A DNA stretch of 39,630 nt from an uncultured Bacilli bacterium. Lineage in GTDB: Bacteria > Bacillota_I > Bacilli_A > RF39 > UBA660. The DNA is taken from the NCBI GenBank assembly GCA_947629255.1, contig CANRDF010000008.1:1-39630 (forward strand). The letters are read 5' to 3'. A program made the translations under genes and the position numbers. The notes under the pieces are model-generated. The model had not been told where the DNA came from, ran no database searches, and was given only the letters and a program-made list of their open reading frames with translations. Below are positions 7,903 to 16,296 of the stretch, piece after piece; position 1 is the stretch's first letter, and each line of letters begins with the position of its first letter.

Positions 7903-9174
7903 CTACTCCATATACTTTTTCAAAGTTTCTAAATCACTTTCATCCCCACTCATTAAAGAGAATAAGTAATCTCCTAATAGCATATCAGAAACTCTTGCAT
8001 CATATATAATCTTATTTACCGATTTTTCATTTATTTTTGAAAAATTAGCTAAACCATCATTGTTTGGTAAACCTAAATATATACTAGAAGGACTTAAATA
8101 ATTTACGAGATATGGAGAATGACTTGTAATAATAATTTTAGTGTTTTTTGCAAATCCATTTAATGTTATTAAATATCTTTGAAGAATTTTGGGATTTAAT
8201 GAATTTTCTGGTTCCTCAATTGCTACAATTGAACAATGACTTATCTCAGCTAAAACTAAAGTAATAAGTATAAGCAATACTCTTCTTACTCCATCTGACA
8301 TATTGGAAAAAAGAATAGGTTCTACAACATTCTCTTCCATTGCAAACAAAAAATAGAGCATATTTTCTTCTACAAACTTTTTAGAATTTGAGAAGCTTAC
8401 TAACTTATCTTTATTCAACTCATACTCTACAATTCCAATTTGACTTATAAAAGGAAATATATCTTTCATAGTATTGATGATTAAATTGTATTTTTCAGGA
8501 AAATCACTTTTCAAATTAAATAATAAAAGTGGTATATTTGAATTTTCATTTAATACATAATTTTTTGTATTTTTTTTCATTAAATAATTATCATAAAATT
8601 TACTCGTATTAAAATGTCTATCAATATATATATTGATTAAATTTAACTCATTTATAATATTTTCAAAGAATAAATTATCATATGCTAAAAGCTTATTTAT
8701 AATTAACTCGTCATCTTCAATTTTTATGTTTTTTGTACATTTTGCACTGAAAGAAGGTTTTATCATTGCGTCATTTTCATCACGTTTTATAAAACTTACA
8801 TATTTTTGAGAATTTGTAGATTTTATCTTTAGATACTCTTGTAATATTTTAGATTTTTTATGCGAAGTTTCCCATGCAAAAGTATAACCATAAATCATTT
8901 TATTATATTCATCATTATTTTTATTGATAAGCTCTAATTCAAATAAGAAATTGTCATATAATATATTTTTATTTAAAGGCTTCGAATCTATATCCATCAT
9001 TTCGCGTTTCTGCTCTCCTATAGCACGAATAAAATTTAAACCAAAAATAATGGCATCCAAAACATTTGATTTTCCATAACTATTAATAGATAAAAGACTC
9101 GTTATTTTATTTAATTCTATTTCTATTTTTTTGATATTTTTAAATCCGCCTAAAGTTATTTTTTCAATTTCCAT
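7903..9174 (-). CDS. OLD-like AAA (AAA_15/AAA_21) ATPase of a defence-type ATPase/TOPRIM pair
   Basis: 423 residues, beginning with the family-typical MEIEKITLGGFKNIKKIEIEL. The Walker A is SINSYGKSN (29-37): the first glycine of GxxxxGKS is replaced by Ser, a variation also met in OLD-like 'NNYGKSN' proteins. The signature/Walker B region is VAIEEPENSLNPKI with the catalytic Glu, and the H-loop is ITSHSPYLVNYL. Such ABC-type ATPases pair with a TOPRIM nuclease in OLD, PARIS (AriA/AriB) and AbiL-type anti-phage systems; which class this belongs to is not clear. Here the partner directly follows (7295-7896) but is frameshifted, so the module is probably inactive or variably expressed. The ATPase reading frame itself is intact. 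AGGA precedes the ATG. Confidence 0.78.
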   Translation of the reverse strand: MEIEKITLGGFKNIKKIEIELNKITSLLSINSYGKSNVLDAIIFGLNFIRAIGEQKREMMDIDSKPLNKNILYDNFLFELELINKNNDEYNKMIYGYTFAWETSHKKSKILQEYLKIKSTNSQKYVSFIKRDENDAMIKPSFSAKCTKNIKIEDDELIINKLLAYDNLFFENIINELNLINIYIDRHFNTSKFYDNYLMKKNTKNYVLNENSNIPLLLFNLKSDFPEKYNLIINTMKDIFPFISQIGIVEYELNKDKLVSFSNSKKFVEENMLYFLFAMEENVVEPILFSNMSDGVRRVLLILITLVLAEISHCSIVAIEEPENSLNPKILQRYLITLNGFAKNTKIIITSHSPYLVNYLSPSSIYLGLPNNDGLANFSKINEKSVNKIIYDARVSDMLLGDYLFSLMSGDESDLETLKKYME

Positions 9175-9194
9175 TATTTCCTCATCTCTTTATC

Positions 9195-9223
9195 ATTATA
9201 TTCTACATTTATAAAATAAGCAA
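9195..9223 (-). promoter_or_regulatory. Promoter of the ATPase/TOPRIM module
   Basis: On the minus strand -35 TTGCTT (9223-9218), 17-nt spacer, -10 TATAAT (9200-9195), about 20 nt ahead of the ATPase start codon. Confidence 0.65.
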
Positions 9224-9273
9224 TATTTTTTTACTTATTTTTTTCAAAAAAGTTAAAATTAACGTCATTTTAT

Positions 9274-9306
9274 AAAAAATAAGTAATTTTTTATTACTTA
9301 TTTTTG
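9274..9306. terminator. Terminator after the NUDIX pseudogene
   Basis: Perfect 10-bp inverted repeat AATAAGTAAT (9278-9287) / ATTACTTATT (9293-9302) with a five-base loop. It is flanked by A and T runs, so it can work in both directions. It lies just beyond the stop codon of the minus-strand NUDIX gene. Confidence 0.7.
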
Positions 9307-9312
9307 TATATT

Positions 9313-9787
9313 TTAAATCGCAATTCCTTTTGTATCTCCGTATTCGTTTGCATTTTGTTTCAATTCTTCTTCAATATTATCTAAAGAAATATATCGTAAT
9401 TCAAAATTGCCATCTATTTCATCTTCTGTATATTTGTATTTTCTAAATTTGGAAGCTCATCTGTCTTTACTTCAAAATAGTATATTTCTGTTTTACGATT
9501 CTTTCCTTCCATAGGCCAATCCTTATAATATCCTATCATGCATACAAACGGAGTACTATTATCTAGTTTTAAATCCATACCCGTTTCTTCTAAAATTTCT
9601 CTATGAAGTGTATCAACTAGAGACTCATTTCTTCGACATGTCCTCCTGGAAATTGATATTCATGATGTGAATAACCAAGTAAAATTTCATTTTTAGAATT
9701 AATGAGTAAACCTTTTACTCTTTGTACCACTTCTGTCATGTCTGCATCTGTTAAATTATATTCATTATTTACTACAATCTTTTTCAT
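9313..9787 (-). pseudogene. NUDIX hydrolase, two single-base frameshifts
   Basis: The combined frames give a ~158-residue NUDIX protein. It has an N-terminal strand region (VQRVKGLLINSKNEILLGYSHH), then the NUDIX box FPGGHVEE(N)ESLVDTLHREILEETG, and ends NEYGDTKGIAI. The restored box fits GX5EX7REUXEEXGU exactly. One A is missing in the box (T run 9628-9630 on the plus strand) and one near 9433-9435, each causing an early stop. The ATG (9787) has GGAG 10 nt upstream, inside the end of the serine-hydrolase gene, so the two form an operon. Like the TOPRIM neighbour, all breaks are in short A runs. A functional gene in relatives would hydrolyse nucleoside-diphosphate-linked compounds; the substrate cannot be predicted. 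Confidence 0.8.
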
Positions 9788-9790
9788 CAC

Positions 9791-10840
9791 TTATACTCCA
9801 TTCTCTTTTTGCTTTAAACAATATTCTTTCTTTTCTTCATAGTTTTTAGAATAGATATTGTATATTTTTTTACTTAAGTCGCCAATAATTTTAGAATAAT
9901 CATCATACGCATATCTTGTAAATATAGAAACTACGTATGGATTCTCATTTTGATAATAAATTCCTATTTCATTATAGTGACGAGAAGCATAACCATATTT
10001 ATGTAAAAATCTTACATTATCAAAATTAAGCTCATTATAGTAATCGCTATCCATGATATCTTCTAAAAAAGAACTGTATTCATTTTGTAAAGATAATACC
10101 CGATAAGCTTCTTTTAAAATATTATATCCATCAATGGCTCTTAAATTTCCAAATTTATCACTTGAGGAAATTGTCGTTTTGACATTAATACTTTCAGCAT
10201 ATTTTTTTAGGTTATCTATTCCAATATAATCAACAAGCATCATATGAGCAGTATTATCACTGACTGAAATTGCATATTCCATAATTTCTTTTAAAGGAAC
10301 TGCATCACCAATTTTATGATTTTTCATTCCTTCACTATAAACAAATTGATGTTTACTTTCATAAGTCATAGTAGAAGATAAGTCAACCTCTCCGGCAATC
10401 GCTTTATTAATTAAATATAAAACATCCACTAATTTGATTACACTTGCTCCAAAGTAAATCGTGTTCTCTGTTTTATGTATAGTATATTGATTGATTACAT
10501 CTTCTACATAAAAGCTTAAATTCCAGCCCTCATATTCTTTCTCTAAAGCATCTATTTCACTCTGTAGGCTCTCACTTTGATAAGGTGATAACATACAAGT
10601 TTGATATTTTTTTTCTTTTTCTATTTTTTTCAATCTTTCTTGTTCTTCTTTTTCTTGCTTTAATCTTTCAATTTCTAATTTTTGATTTTCGATTTGTTCA
10701 TTTAATAAGATTTTTTCTTTTTCAACCATATAAAGTTGATTTGCTACTAAAGAAGAACCTAATAAGATAAGACATACTAAAAGAATACGTAATAAAATAA
10801 TGATTTGATTTATTTTTTCTTTAGCATTTTTCATATCCAT
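9791..10840 (-). CDS. Membrane-anchored serine hydrolase of the class A beta-lactamase/PBP-like fold
   Basis: About 349 residues. An N-terminal membrane anchor (~14-36) is followed by a coiled coil of Glu/Lys/Gln repeats (~40-80), then the hydrolase domain. The active-site motifs are in order: SVIK (S-x-x-K, near 133-136), SDN (~194-196) and KYG (~281-283) in place of the classical KTG. The replacement argues for a beta-lactamase-related peptidoglycan hydrolase or transferase rather than a true beta-lactamase (inference). The first in-frame codon upstream is GTG; I use the ATG at 10840. A TATAAT ends only ~10 nt before it, so the mRNA may be almost leaderless. It is followed by the NUDIX pseudogene in the same operon. 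Confidence 0.75.
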   Translation of the reverse strand: MDMKNAKEKINQIIILLRILLVCLILLGSSLVANQLYMVEKEKILLNEQIENQKLEIERLKQEKEEQERLKKIEKEKKYQTCMLSPYQSESLQSEIDALEKEYEGWNLSFYVEDVINQYTIHKTENTIYFGASVIKLVDVLYLINKAIAGEVDLSSTMTYESKHQFVYSEGMKNHKIGDAVPLKEIMEYAISVSDNTAHMMLVDYIGIDNLKKYAESINVKTTISSSDKFGNLRAIDGYNILKEAYRVLSLQNEYSSFLEDIMDSDYYNELNFDNVRFLHKYGYASRHYNEIGIYYQNENPYVVSIFTRYAYDDYSKIIGDLSKKIYNIYSKNYEEKKEYCLKQKENGV

Positions 10841-10849
10841 CACATTATC

Positions 10850-10878
10850 ATTATACTATATTTTATAAAGTTTGTGAC
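10850..10878 (-). promoter_or_regulatory. Promoter of the serine-hydrolase operon
   Basis: On the minus strand -35 GTCACA (10878-10873; four of six match TTGACA), 17-nt spacer, -10 TATAAT (10855-10850). The predicted transcript start is only about 3 nt before the ATG, implying a leaderless message. Confidence 0.55.
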
Positions 10879-10890
10879 TTTGTTCTTTTT

Positions 10891-10951
10891 ATTTTGTTTA
10901 GTATAGTAAACAAAATTGTTAAAAATTGTATTTTTGTTTAGTACACTAAAC
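10891..10951. repeat. Two operator-like inverted repeats, centres 40 bp apart
   Basis: Repeat 1 (10891-10916) has 10-bp arms ATTTTGTTTA / TAAACAAAAT around GTATAG. Repeat 2 (10936-10951) is GTTTAGT-AC-ACTAAAC. Both contain TTTTGTTTAGTA (10892-10903 and 10932-10943), an exact 40-bp direct repeat. They lie upstream of the serine-hydrolase -35 box, a position suited to an activator or a looping repressor; the protein is not known. Confidence 0.5.
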
Positions 10952-10963
10952 TTTTTTAACAAC

Positions 10964-10996
10964 AAAAAAAGTACTGAAATTTCTTCCAGCACTTTT
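10964..10996 (-). terminator. Terminator of the str operon after tuf
   Basis: On the minus strand the stem AAAGTGCTG (10995-10987) pairs with CAGTACTTT (10976-10968) with one G-U, a 10-nt loop, and a T run (10970-10964). It lies 14 nt after the tuf stop codon. Confidence 0.85.
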
Positions 10997-11010
10997 AAGT
11001 CATAACTTAA

Positions 11011-12177
11011 TTATTCAATGATTTCAGATACAACTCCAGCACCAACAGTACGTCCACCCTCACGGATAGAGAACTTAGTACCGTTTTCTAATGCAACTGG
11101 TGCGATTAGATCAACAGTCATATCAACATTGTCACCTGGCATAACCATTTCAACACCATCAGGTAACTCGATAACACCAGTTACGTCTGTAGTACGGAAA
11201 TAGAATTGAGGTCTGTAATTTGAGAAGAATGGAGTATGACGTCCGCCTTCTTCTTTCGTTAATACGTATACGCTTGCTTTGAATTTGTGATGTGGTGTAA
11301 CACTTCCTGGTTTAGCAAGAACTTGTCCACGTTCTACTTCTTCACGAGCAATACCACGTAATAGAACACCTGCATTGTCACCAGCTTGAGCAAAGTCTAG
11401 TGATTTACGGAACATTTCAATACCTGTAACAACAGTTTTCTTAGTGTCTCTTAAACCAACGATTTCAACTTCGTCATTAAGGTTTAATTTTCCACGTTCA
11501 ACACGGCCTGTAACAACAGTACCACGTCCAGAAATTGTGAAAACGTCTTCAATACTCATTAAGAATGGTTTGTCAGTTTCACGTTGTGGAGATGGAATAT
11601 ATTCGTCAACTGCTTTCATTAAGTCACGAATAGATTGTTCAGCATCAGGATCTCCTTCAAGAGCCTTTAATGCAGATCCACGAATGATAGGACAATCTGA
11701 ATCGAAATCATATTCTCCTAATAATTCACGGATTTCCATTTCTACTAAGTCAAGTAATTCTGGATCATCTACTTGGTCACATTTGTTCATGTAAACAACG
11801 ATTTTAGGAACTCCAACTTGACGAGATAATAGGATATGCTCTCTTGTTTGAGGCATAGGGCCATCTGCAGCAGATACTACAAGGATAGCTCCATCCATTT
11901 GAGCAGCACCAGTAATCATGTTTTTAACATAATCGGCATGTCCTGGACAGTCAACGTGAGCATAGTGACGTTTTTCAGTCTCATACTCAACGTGAGCAGT
12001 ATTGATTGTAATACCTCTTTCTCTTTCTTCTGGAGCTTTGTCGATATCTTCATATGCAACATAGTGTCCAAATAATTTTGTAATTGCAGCTGTTAATGTG
12101 GTTTTACCATGGTCTACGTGTCCAATGGTACCAATATTAACGTGTTCTTTTGAACGGTCAAATTTTTCTTTTGCCAT
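11011..12177 (-). CDS. tuf: Translation elongation factor Tu
   Basis: 388 residues. GTPase that carries aminoacyl-tRNA to the ribosomal A site. The G motifs are GHVDHGKT (19-26), RGITINTAH (54-62), DCPGH (76-80) and NKCD (131-134). Domains 2 and 3 contain [14 protein letters not shown] and the C-terminal [18 protein letters not shown]. Length is close to the family norm of about 394. It is the last gene of the str operon, 65 nt after fusA, and has its own promoter in that gap. A good RBS (AAAGGAG) precedes the ATG. Confidence 0.98.
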   Translation of the reverse strand: MAKEKFDRSKEHVNIGTIGHVDHGKTTLTAAITKLFGHYVAYEDIDKAPEERERGITINTAHVEYETEKRHYAHVDCPGHADYVKNMITGAAQMDGAILVVSAADGPMPQTREHILLSRQVGVPKIVVYMNKCDQVDDPELLDLVEMEIRELLGEYDFDSDCPIIRGSALKALEGDPDAEQSIRDLMKAVDEYIPSPQRETDKPFLMSIEDVFTISGRGTVVTGRVERGKLNLNDEVEIVGLRDTKKTVVTGIEMFRKSLDFAQAGDNAGVLLRGIAREEVERGQVLAKPGSVTPHHKFKASVYVLTKEEGGRHTPFFSNYRPQFYFRTTDVTGVIELPDGVEMVMPGDNVDMTVDLIAPVALENGTKFSIREGGRTVGAGVVSEIIE

Positions 12178-12204
12178 TTGATTTTTTCTCCTTTCACTTA
12201 TTCT

Positions 12205-12233
12205 ATTTTATCTAATGCTTGAAATAAATTCAA
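12205..12233 (-). promoter_or_regulatory. Internal tuf promoter in the fusA-tuf gap
   Basis: On the minus strand -35 TTGAAT (12233-12228), 17-nt spacer, -10 TAAAAT (12210-12205). A short inverted repeat (CTTGAA…TTCAAG) covers the -35. This would let tuf be made above the level of the rest of the operon. Confidence 0.55.
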
Positions 12234-12242
12234 GTATTATTT

Positions 12243-14318
12243 TTAATTAACGCTGTTTTTCTTGATAATTTCTTCAGCGATTGATTTTGGAACTTCTTCA
12301 TAGTGGTCTAATTCCATTACGAAGTTTCCACGGCCTTGTGTATTAGAACGTAAAGTCGTTGCATAACCAAACATTTCTGCAAGTGGAACCATAGCTGTGA
12401 TTTGTAAGGCATTTCCACGAGATTCTTGTCCAAGTGGACGTCCACGACGACTTGTTAAGTCTCCCATAACATTACCCATATATTCATCTGGTACAGTTAC
12501 ACTTACCTTCATAATTGGTTCAAGTAATACTGGATTACATTTGTTTTTAGCTTCTTTCAAAGCCATAGATGCCGCAATTTTGAATGCCATTTCTGATGAG
12601 TCTACATCATGGTAAGAACCATCAAATAATGTAGCTTTAACATCTACCATTGGGTATCCTGCTAAAATACCACCAGCCATAGCTTCTTGTAATCCTTTAT
12701 CTGTTACCGGAATGTATTCACGAGGAACAACTCCACCAACGATTGCATCCACGAATTCATATCCTTTTTCAGGATTTGGTTCAAAACGAACCCAAACATG
12801 TCCATATTGTCCACGTCCACCTGATTGTTTAATGTATTTACCTTCACATTCACCCATTTGTTTAATCGTTTCACGATAAGCAACTTGAGGTCTACCAATG
12901 TTAGCTTCTACATTAAATTCATCTTTCATACGACGTACTAATACTTCTAGATGTAATTCTCCCATACCACTGATGACAGTTTGTCCAGTTTCAGGGTCTG
13001 TTTTATACTTAAATGTTGGGTCTTCTTCTGCTAATTTTTGTAAAGCAATTCCTAACTTTTCTTGGTCTGCTTTTGATTTTGGTTCAATTGCTTCATCAAT
13101 AACAGGTAATGGGAATTCCATACCTTTCATGATAACAGGATTTTTTTCATCACATAATGTATCAGCTGTTGTTGTATTTTTAAGTCCTACAGCAGCCGCG
13201 ATTTCACCACAGTAAACTTCAGAAATTTCTGTACGATTATTGGCATGCATCTGTAAGATACGTCCAATTCTTTCTTTTTCACCTTTCGTACTATTAAGTA
13301 CATAAGAGCCACTAGCTAAGTGTCCTGAATAAACACGGAAGAAAGCTAAACGTCCTACAAAAGGGTCTGTCATAATTTTGAACGCTAAAGCTGTAAATGG
13401 TTCTGAATCACTTGGATGACGGAAGACGTCTTCTCCTGTTTTTGGGTCAAAACATTCAATAGCTTCAATATCTGTTGGAGCTGGCATGTAATCAATAACA
13501 GCATCTAATAATAATTTGATACCTTTATTTGATAAAGCATCTCCACAAAGTACTGGGAAGAATTTTACTGCAAGAGTTCCTTTACGGATTGCACTCTTAA
13601 TTTCTTCAATACTTAATTCTTCACCATTTAAATATTTTTCCATTAAAGCATCATCGAATTCAACAACAGATTCAATTAAATCTGCTCTTTTTTCTTCAGC
13701 AATTGCTTTTAAATTTTCTGGAATTTCAATTTCAGTAGCATTTTCTTCTTCTTTACCATCATAGTGATAAGCTTTCATAGTTACTAAATCGATAACTCCA
13801 TTAAATTCGTTTTCAGCTCCAATAGGCCATTCAATAGGTTTGGCATTTGCGCCTAATCTTTTAGAAATGGTCTCAAGACTATATGCAAAATCAGCTCCTA
13901 ATTTAGCCATTTTGTTACACATAATAAGTCTTGGAACTTTGAATTCATCAGCTTGTCTCCAAACTGTTTCTGTTTGAGGTTCTACTCCAGCTTGAGCATC
14001 TAGAAGGGCAACTGCACCATCTAATACTCTTAGAGAACGTGAAACTTCTACTGTGAAGTCTACGTGACCTGGGGTATCAATAATATTTAATCGGTATCCT
14101 TTCCAGTGAGCTGTTGTAGCTGCTGAAGTAATAGTGATACCTCTTTCTTTTTCTTGTTCCATCCAGTCCATTTGAGAAGCTCCATCATGAGTCTCTCCAA
14201 TTTTATGAATTTTTCCTGTATGGAATAGAATTCTTTCTGTGGTAGTCGTTTTCCCGGCATCAATATGAGCCATAATTCCTATGTTTCTAATTTTATCAAT
14301 TGTAACATCTCTTGCCAT
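12243..14318 (-). CDS. fusA: Translation elongation factor G
   Basis: 691 residues, normal for EF-G. GTPase driving ribosome translocation. The P-loop is AHIDAGKT (17-24), followed by switch [18 protein letters not shown], and [10 protein letters not shown] for the G4 region. The domain IV region contains [13 protein letters not shown] and the C-terminal domain contains [18 protein letters not shown]. Between rpsG (12 nt upstream) and tuf in the standard str operon. Note NKMAK in G4, where most EF-Gs have NKMDR: the Asp of NKxD is replaced by Ala, which is uncommon and worth checking. Confidence 0.97.
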   Translation of the reverse strand: MARDVTIDKIRNIGIMAHIDAGKTTTTERILFHTGKIHKIGETHDGASQMDWMEQEKERGITITSAATTAHWKGYRLNIIDTPGHVDFTVEVSRSLRVLDGAVALLDAQAGVEPQTETVWRQADEFKVPRLIMCNKMAKLGADFAYSLETISKRLGANAKPIEWPIGAENEFNGVIDLVTMKAYHYDGKEEENATEIEIPENLKAIAEEKRADLIESVVEFDDALMEKYLNGEELSIEEIKSAIRKGTLAVKFFPVLCGDALSNKGIKLLLDAVIDYMPAPTDIEAIECFDPKTGEDVFRHPSDSEPFTALAFKIMTDPFVGRLAFFRVYSGHLASGSYVLNSTKGEKERIGRILQMHANNRTEISEVYCGEIAAAVGLKNTTTADTLCDEKNPVIMKGMEFPLPVIDEAIEPKSKADQEKLGIALQKLAEEDPTFKYKTDPETGQTVISGMGELHLEVLVRRMKDEFNVEANIGRPQVAYRETIKQMGECEGKYIKQSGGRGQYGHVWVRFEPNPEKGYEFVDAIVGGVVPREYIPVTDKGLQEAMAGGILAGYPMVDVKATLFDGSYHDVDSSEMAFKIAASMALKEAKNKCNPVLLEPIMKVSVTVPDEYMGNVMGDLTSRRGRPLGQESRGNALQITAMVPLAEMFGYATTLRSNTQGRGNFVMELDHYEEVPKSIAEEIIKKNSVN

Positions 14319-14330
14319 ATTTTTGCCCTC

Positions 14331-14798
14331 CTACCATCTGTAATGTGCGAAAGCCTTGTTTGCTTCTGCCATTTTGTGAGTATCCTCACGTTTTTTAACT
14401 GCTCCACCTGTACCGTTAGCAGCATCTATAATTTCGTTAGCTAACTTTGTAGCCATACCTTTTCCACTTCTTGTTTTTGCATAATTTACAAGCCATCTTA
14501 AAGCAAGCGTTTGACTTCTCTCATCGCTTACTTCAATTGGAACTTGATAGTTGCTTCCACCAACACGACGTGATTTTACTTCAAGTGCTGGCTTAATATT
14601 CTCTAGTGCTTCTGTATAAACTTCAATTGCAGGACGTCCTGTTTTTTTGTTTACGATATCAAAAGCTTCATAAAGAATTTTTTGAGCTGTTCCTTTTTTA
14701 CCATCTAACATAATTTGATTCATAAGTTTAGTAACAACTTTGGAATTATATATCGCATCTGGTAAAACGTCTCTTTTTTCTGCTCTTCTTTTACGCAT
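14331..14798 (-). CDS. rpsG: 30S ribosomal protein S7
   Basis: 155 residues, the usual size. S7 nucleates assembly of the 30S head and contacts 16S rRNA and tRNA at the E site. It begins [27 protein letters not shown], continues [34 protein letters not shown] (the classic S7 signature), and ends [13 protein letters not shown]. It lies 18 nt after rpsL with AAGGAGG before the ATG. Confidence 0.98.
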   Translation of the reverse strand: MRKRRAEKRDVLPDAIYNSKVVTKLMNQIMLDGKKGTAQKILYEAFDIVNKKTGRPAIEVYTEALENIKPALEVKSRRVGGSNYQVPIEVSDERSQTLALRWLVNYAKTRSGKGMATKLANEIIDAANGTGGAVKKREDTHKMAEANKAFAHYRW

Positions 14799-14816
14799 AC
14801 TTTTTTCCTCCTTCTA

Positions 14817-15230
14817 TTATTTTTTTGGTTTTTTAGCACCGTATTTACTACGTCCTTGCATACGTTTTGCAACACCTTGAGTATCAAGTGTTCCACGAAC
14901 AATGTGATAACGTACACCGATTAAGTCTTTCACACGTCCTCCACGAACTAAAACTACACTGTGCTCTTGTAAGTTGTGTCCTTCTCCTGGAATATAAGTA
15001 TCGACTTCTCTTCCATTTGATAATCTTACACGGGCATATTTACGTAATGCTGAGTTCGGTTTCTTTGGTGTTTTTGTTCCTACACGAGTACAAACTCCAC
15101 GTTTTTGAGGACTATATGTATTTGTTTGTTTTCTTTCAATTGTATTGTATCCTACATTTAAAACTGGGCTTTTACTCTTTCTTGTTTTTTTACTTCTACC
15201 TTTTTTAACAAGTTGATTAATTGTAGCCAT
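14817..15230 (-). CDS. rpsL: 30S ribosomal protein S12
   Basis: 137 residues. Decoding-site protein. It begins [12 protein letters not shown], preceded by AAGGAG; an upstream in-frame extension (MCVNEKGEN) is not part of the family and includes the RBS, so I reject it. [11 protein letters not shown] and [12 protein letters not shown] carry Lys at both positions where streptomycin-resistance substitutions are known, i.e. the wild-type, streptomycin-sensitive state at those sites. The C-terminus is [16 protein letters not shown]. First gene of the str operon. Confidence 0.98.
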   Translation of the reverse strand: MATINQLVKKGRSKKTRKSKSPVLNVGYNTIERKQTNTYSPQKRGVCTRVGTKTPKKPNSALRKYARVRLSNGREVDTYIPGEGHNLQEHSVVLVRGGRVKDLIGVRYHIVRGTLDTQGVAKRMQGRSKYGAKKPKK

Positions 15231-15284
15231 ATTTTCTCCTTTCTCATTTACACACATCCTGGTGTATCAAACATTTCTTTAAAT

Positions 15285-15308
15285 AAGGTTTCACCGAAGT
15301 AAAACCTT
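15285..15308 (-). promoter_or_regulatory. Leader hairpin of the str operon with a UUCG tetraloop
   Basis: On the minus strand AAGGTTTTAC pairs with GTGAAACCTT (10 bp, one G-U) around a TTCG loop closed by C-G, one of the most stable RNA tetraloops. It sits between the promoter and rpsL. There is no real T run after it, so it is probably a leader/stability element or a protein site rather than a terminator. A second small hairpin (TACAC…GTGTA) follows closer to the RBS. Confidence 0.55.
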
Positions 15309-15326
15309 GATTTAAAAATCAATGAT

Positions 15327-15355
15327 ATCTTATCATTTCATTATATGCTTGTCAA
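15327..15355 (-). promoter_or_regulatory. Main promoter of the str operon
   Basis: On the minus strand -35 TTGACA (15355-15350, consensus), 17-nt spacer, -10 TAAGAT (15332-15327). The leader to rpsL is about 90 nt. Confidence 0.8.
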
Positions 15356-15414
15356 GTACAAATTTTGAAAATTCACCTAGCAACTTTTGAGCATTTTGTT
15401 GTACAAGTTTAATA

Positions 15415-16296
15415 TTATTTCTTATTTATCATTTCATTAACTAGCTTCCCCACATTAGTGCCAAGTTTATTTTCCAAACCTATTATGTTTTCTTCATATT
15501 TTTTCTCGCGTCTAATCGCATCATGAATATATGGTTCTAATCTTGAAAAATCAAATTTTGTTTTCGTATAGCCACACAAATCATGTAATTTACTTTCAAT
15601 ATATCTTTTATCCTTTGAAATAAATTTATTTTTTAAAAGAATATCCGGTTTTTCTTTTTCAATTTCACGAAAATGTAAAAATAGCCAAAATTCAAAACAC
15701 GGGTTGCTAACATAATAACCAATATTATTGCTTTTGCAAAAATCATATACATAATCATATTGTTCTTTTGAAAAGCTCTCTGAATCTCTATCAACTACCA
15801 AACAAATTTTATCAGTTAATGGAGAATAGGTAATATCTTGCCACGATAAATATTTCATGAAATTTTGAGATAGATCAAGATAAATTTCTCCAGAGAAAAA
15901 TTCAAAAACAAGTTTTTTCAATTCTTTATATTTAATAATTTTATTGTCCTTATACTTTTTTGTAATGAATTCTAATATTGGATTAACATCTTTATGATAT
16001 TCATGACCCCAATTTTTTAATTTATTTTTTAATTCTTTTACTGTGATTTCATTACTATTCACAGCAAGTAATTCTTCAATCAATTTTATAATTTTCGACG
16101 GGTTACTTTCTCCTACATTTGCATAATCTCTTAACACATTTATGATTTCAACATTTTTAGATAAAATAGATGTATTTAATTTTTTAAAATATTTTCTTTC
16201 TGTAATATCGCCTTCTGAAAAAATGTAATATTTTGGTTTAACAGAAAATATTTCGGAATTTCTTTCTTTTCCAAATTCAGTTTCAATTCTACTCAT
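15415..16296 (-). CDS. RloB/AbiLii-like TOPRIM protein
   Basis: 293 residues from the ATG at 16296, which overlaps the ATPase stop codon (ATGAGTAG), suggesting translational coupling; a TTG 27 nt upstream is an unlikely alternative. The RloB family motifs are KPKYYIFSEGDITERKYF (TOPRIM-like entry with Glu), CLVVDRDSESF (DRD) and YYVSNPCFEFWLFLHF. In C. jejuni RloB is found beside type I restriction genes. In lactococcal AbiL the same pair (AbiLi ATPase and AbiLii) gives phage resistance. A nuclease role controlled by the ATPase partner is the likely function (inference). The central region (~85-140) is rich in Lys/Asn. No clear terminator follows before the str promoter region. Confidence 0.75.
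   Translation of the reverse strand: MSRIETEFGKERNSEIFSVKPKYYIFSEGDITERKYFKKLNTSILSKNVEIINVLRDYANVGESNPSKIIKLIEELLAVNSNEITVKELKNKLKNWGHEYHKDVNPILEFITKKYKDNKIIKYKELKKLVFEFFSGEIYLDLSQNFMKYLSWQDITYSPLTDKICLVVDRDSESFSKEQYDYVYDFCKSNNIGYYVSNPCFEFWLFLHFREIEKEKPDILLKNKFISKDKRYIESKLHDLCGYTKTKFDFSRLEPYIHDAIRREKKYEENIIGLENKLGTNVGKLVNEMINKK

Noticed and set aside
7903-7930. Programmed -1 frameshift fusing the ATPase and TOPRIM genes
   Set aside because: The site GAAAAAG is a poor slippery heptamer, and the TOPRIM gene has its own RBS and ATG plus further frameshifts that one slip would not fix.
11018-13764. Several plus-strand reading frames inside tuf and fusA
   Set aside because: They are shadows of the highly conserved minus-strand genes; no RBS or family signal.
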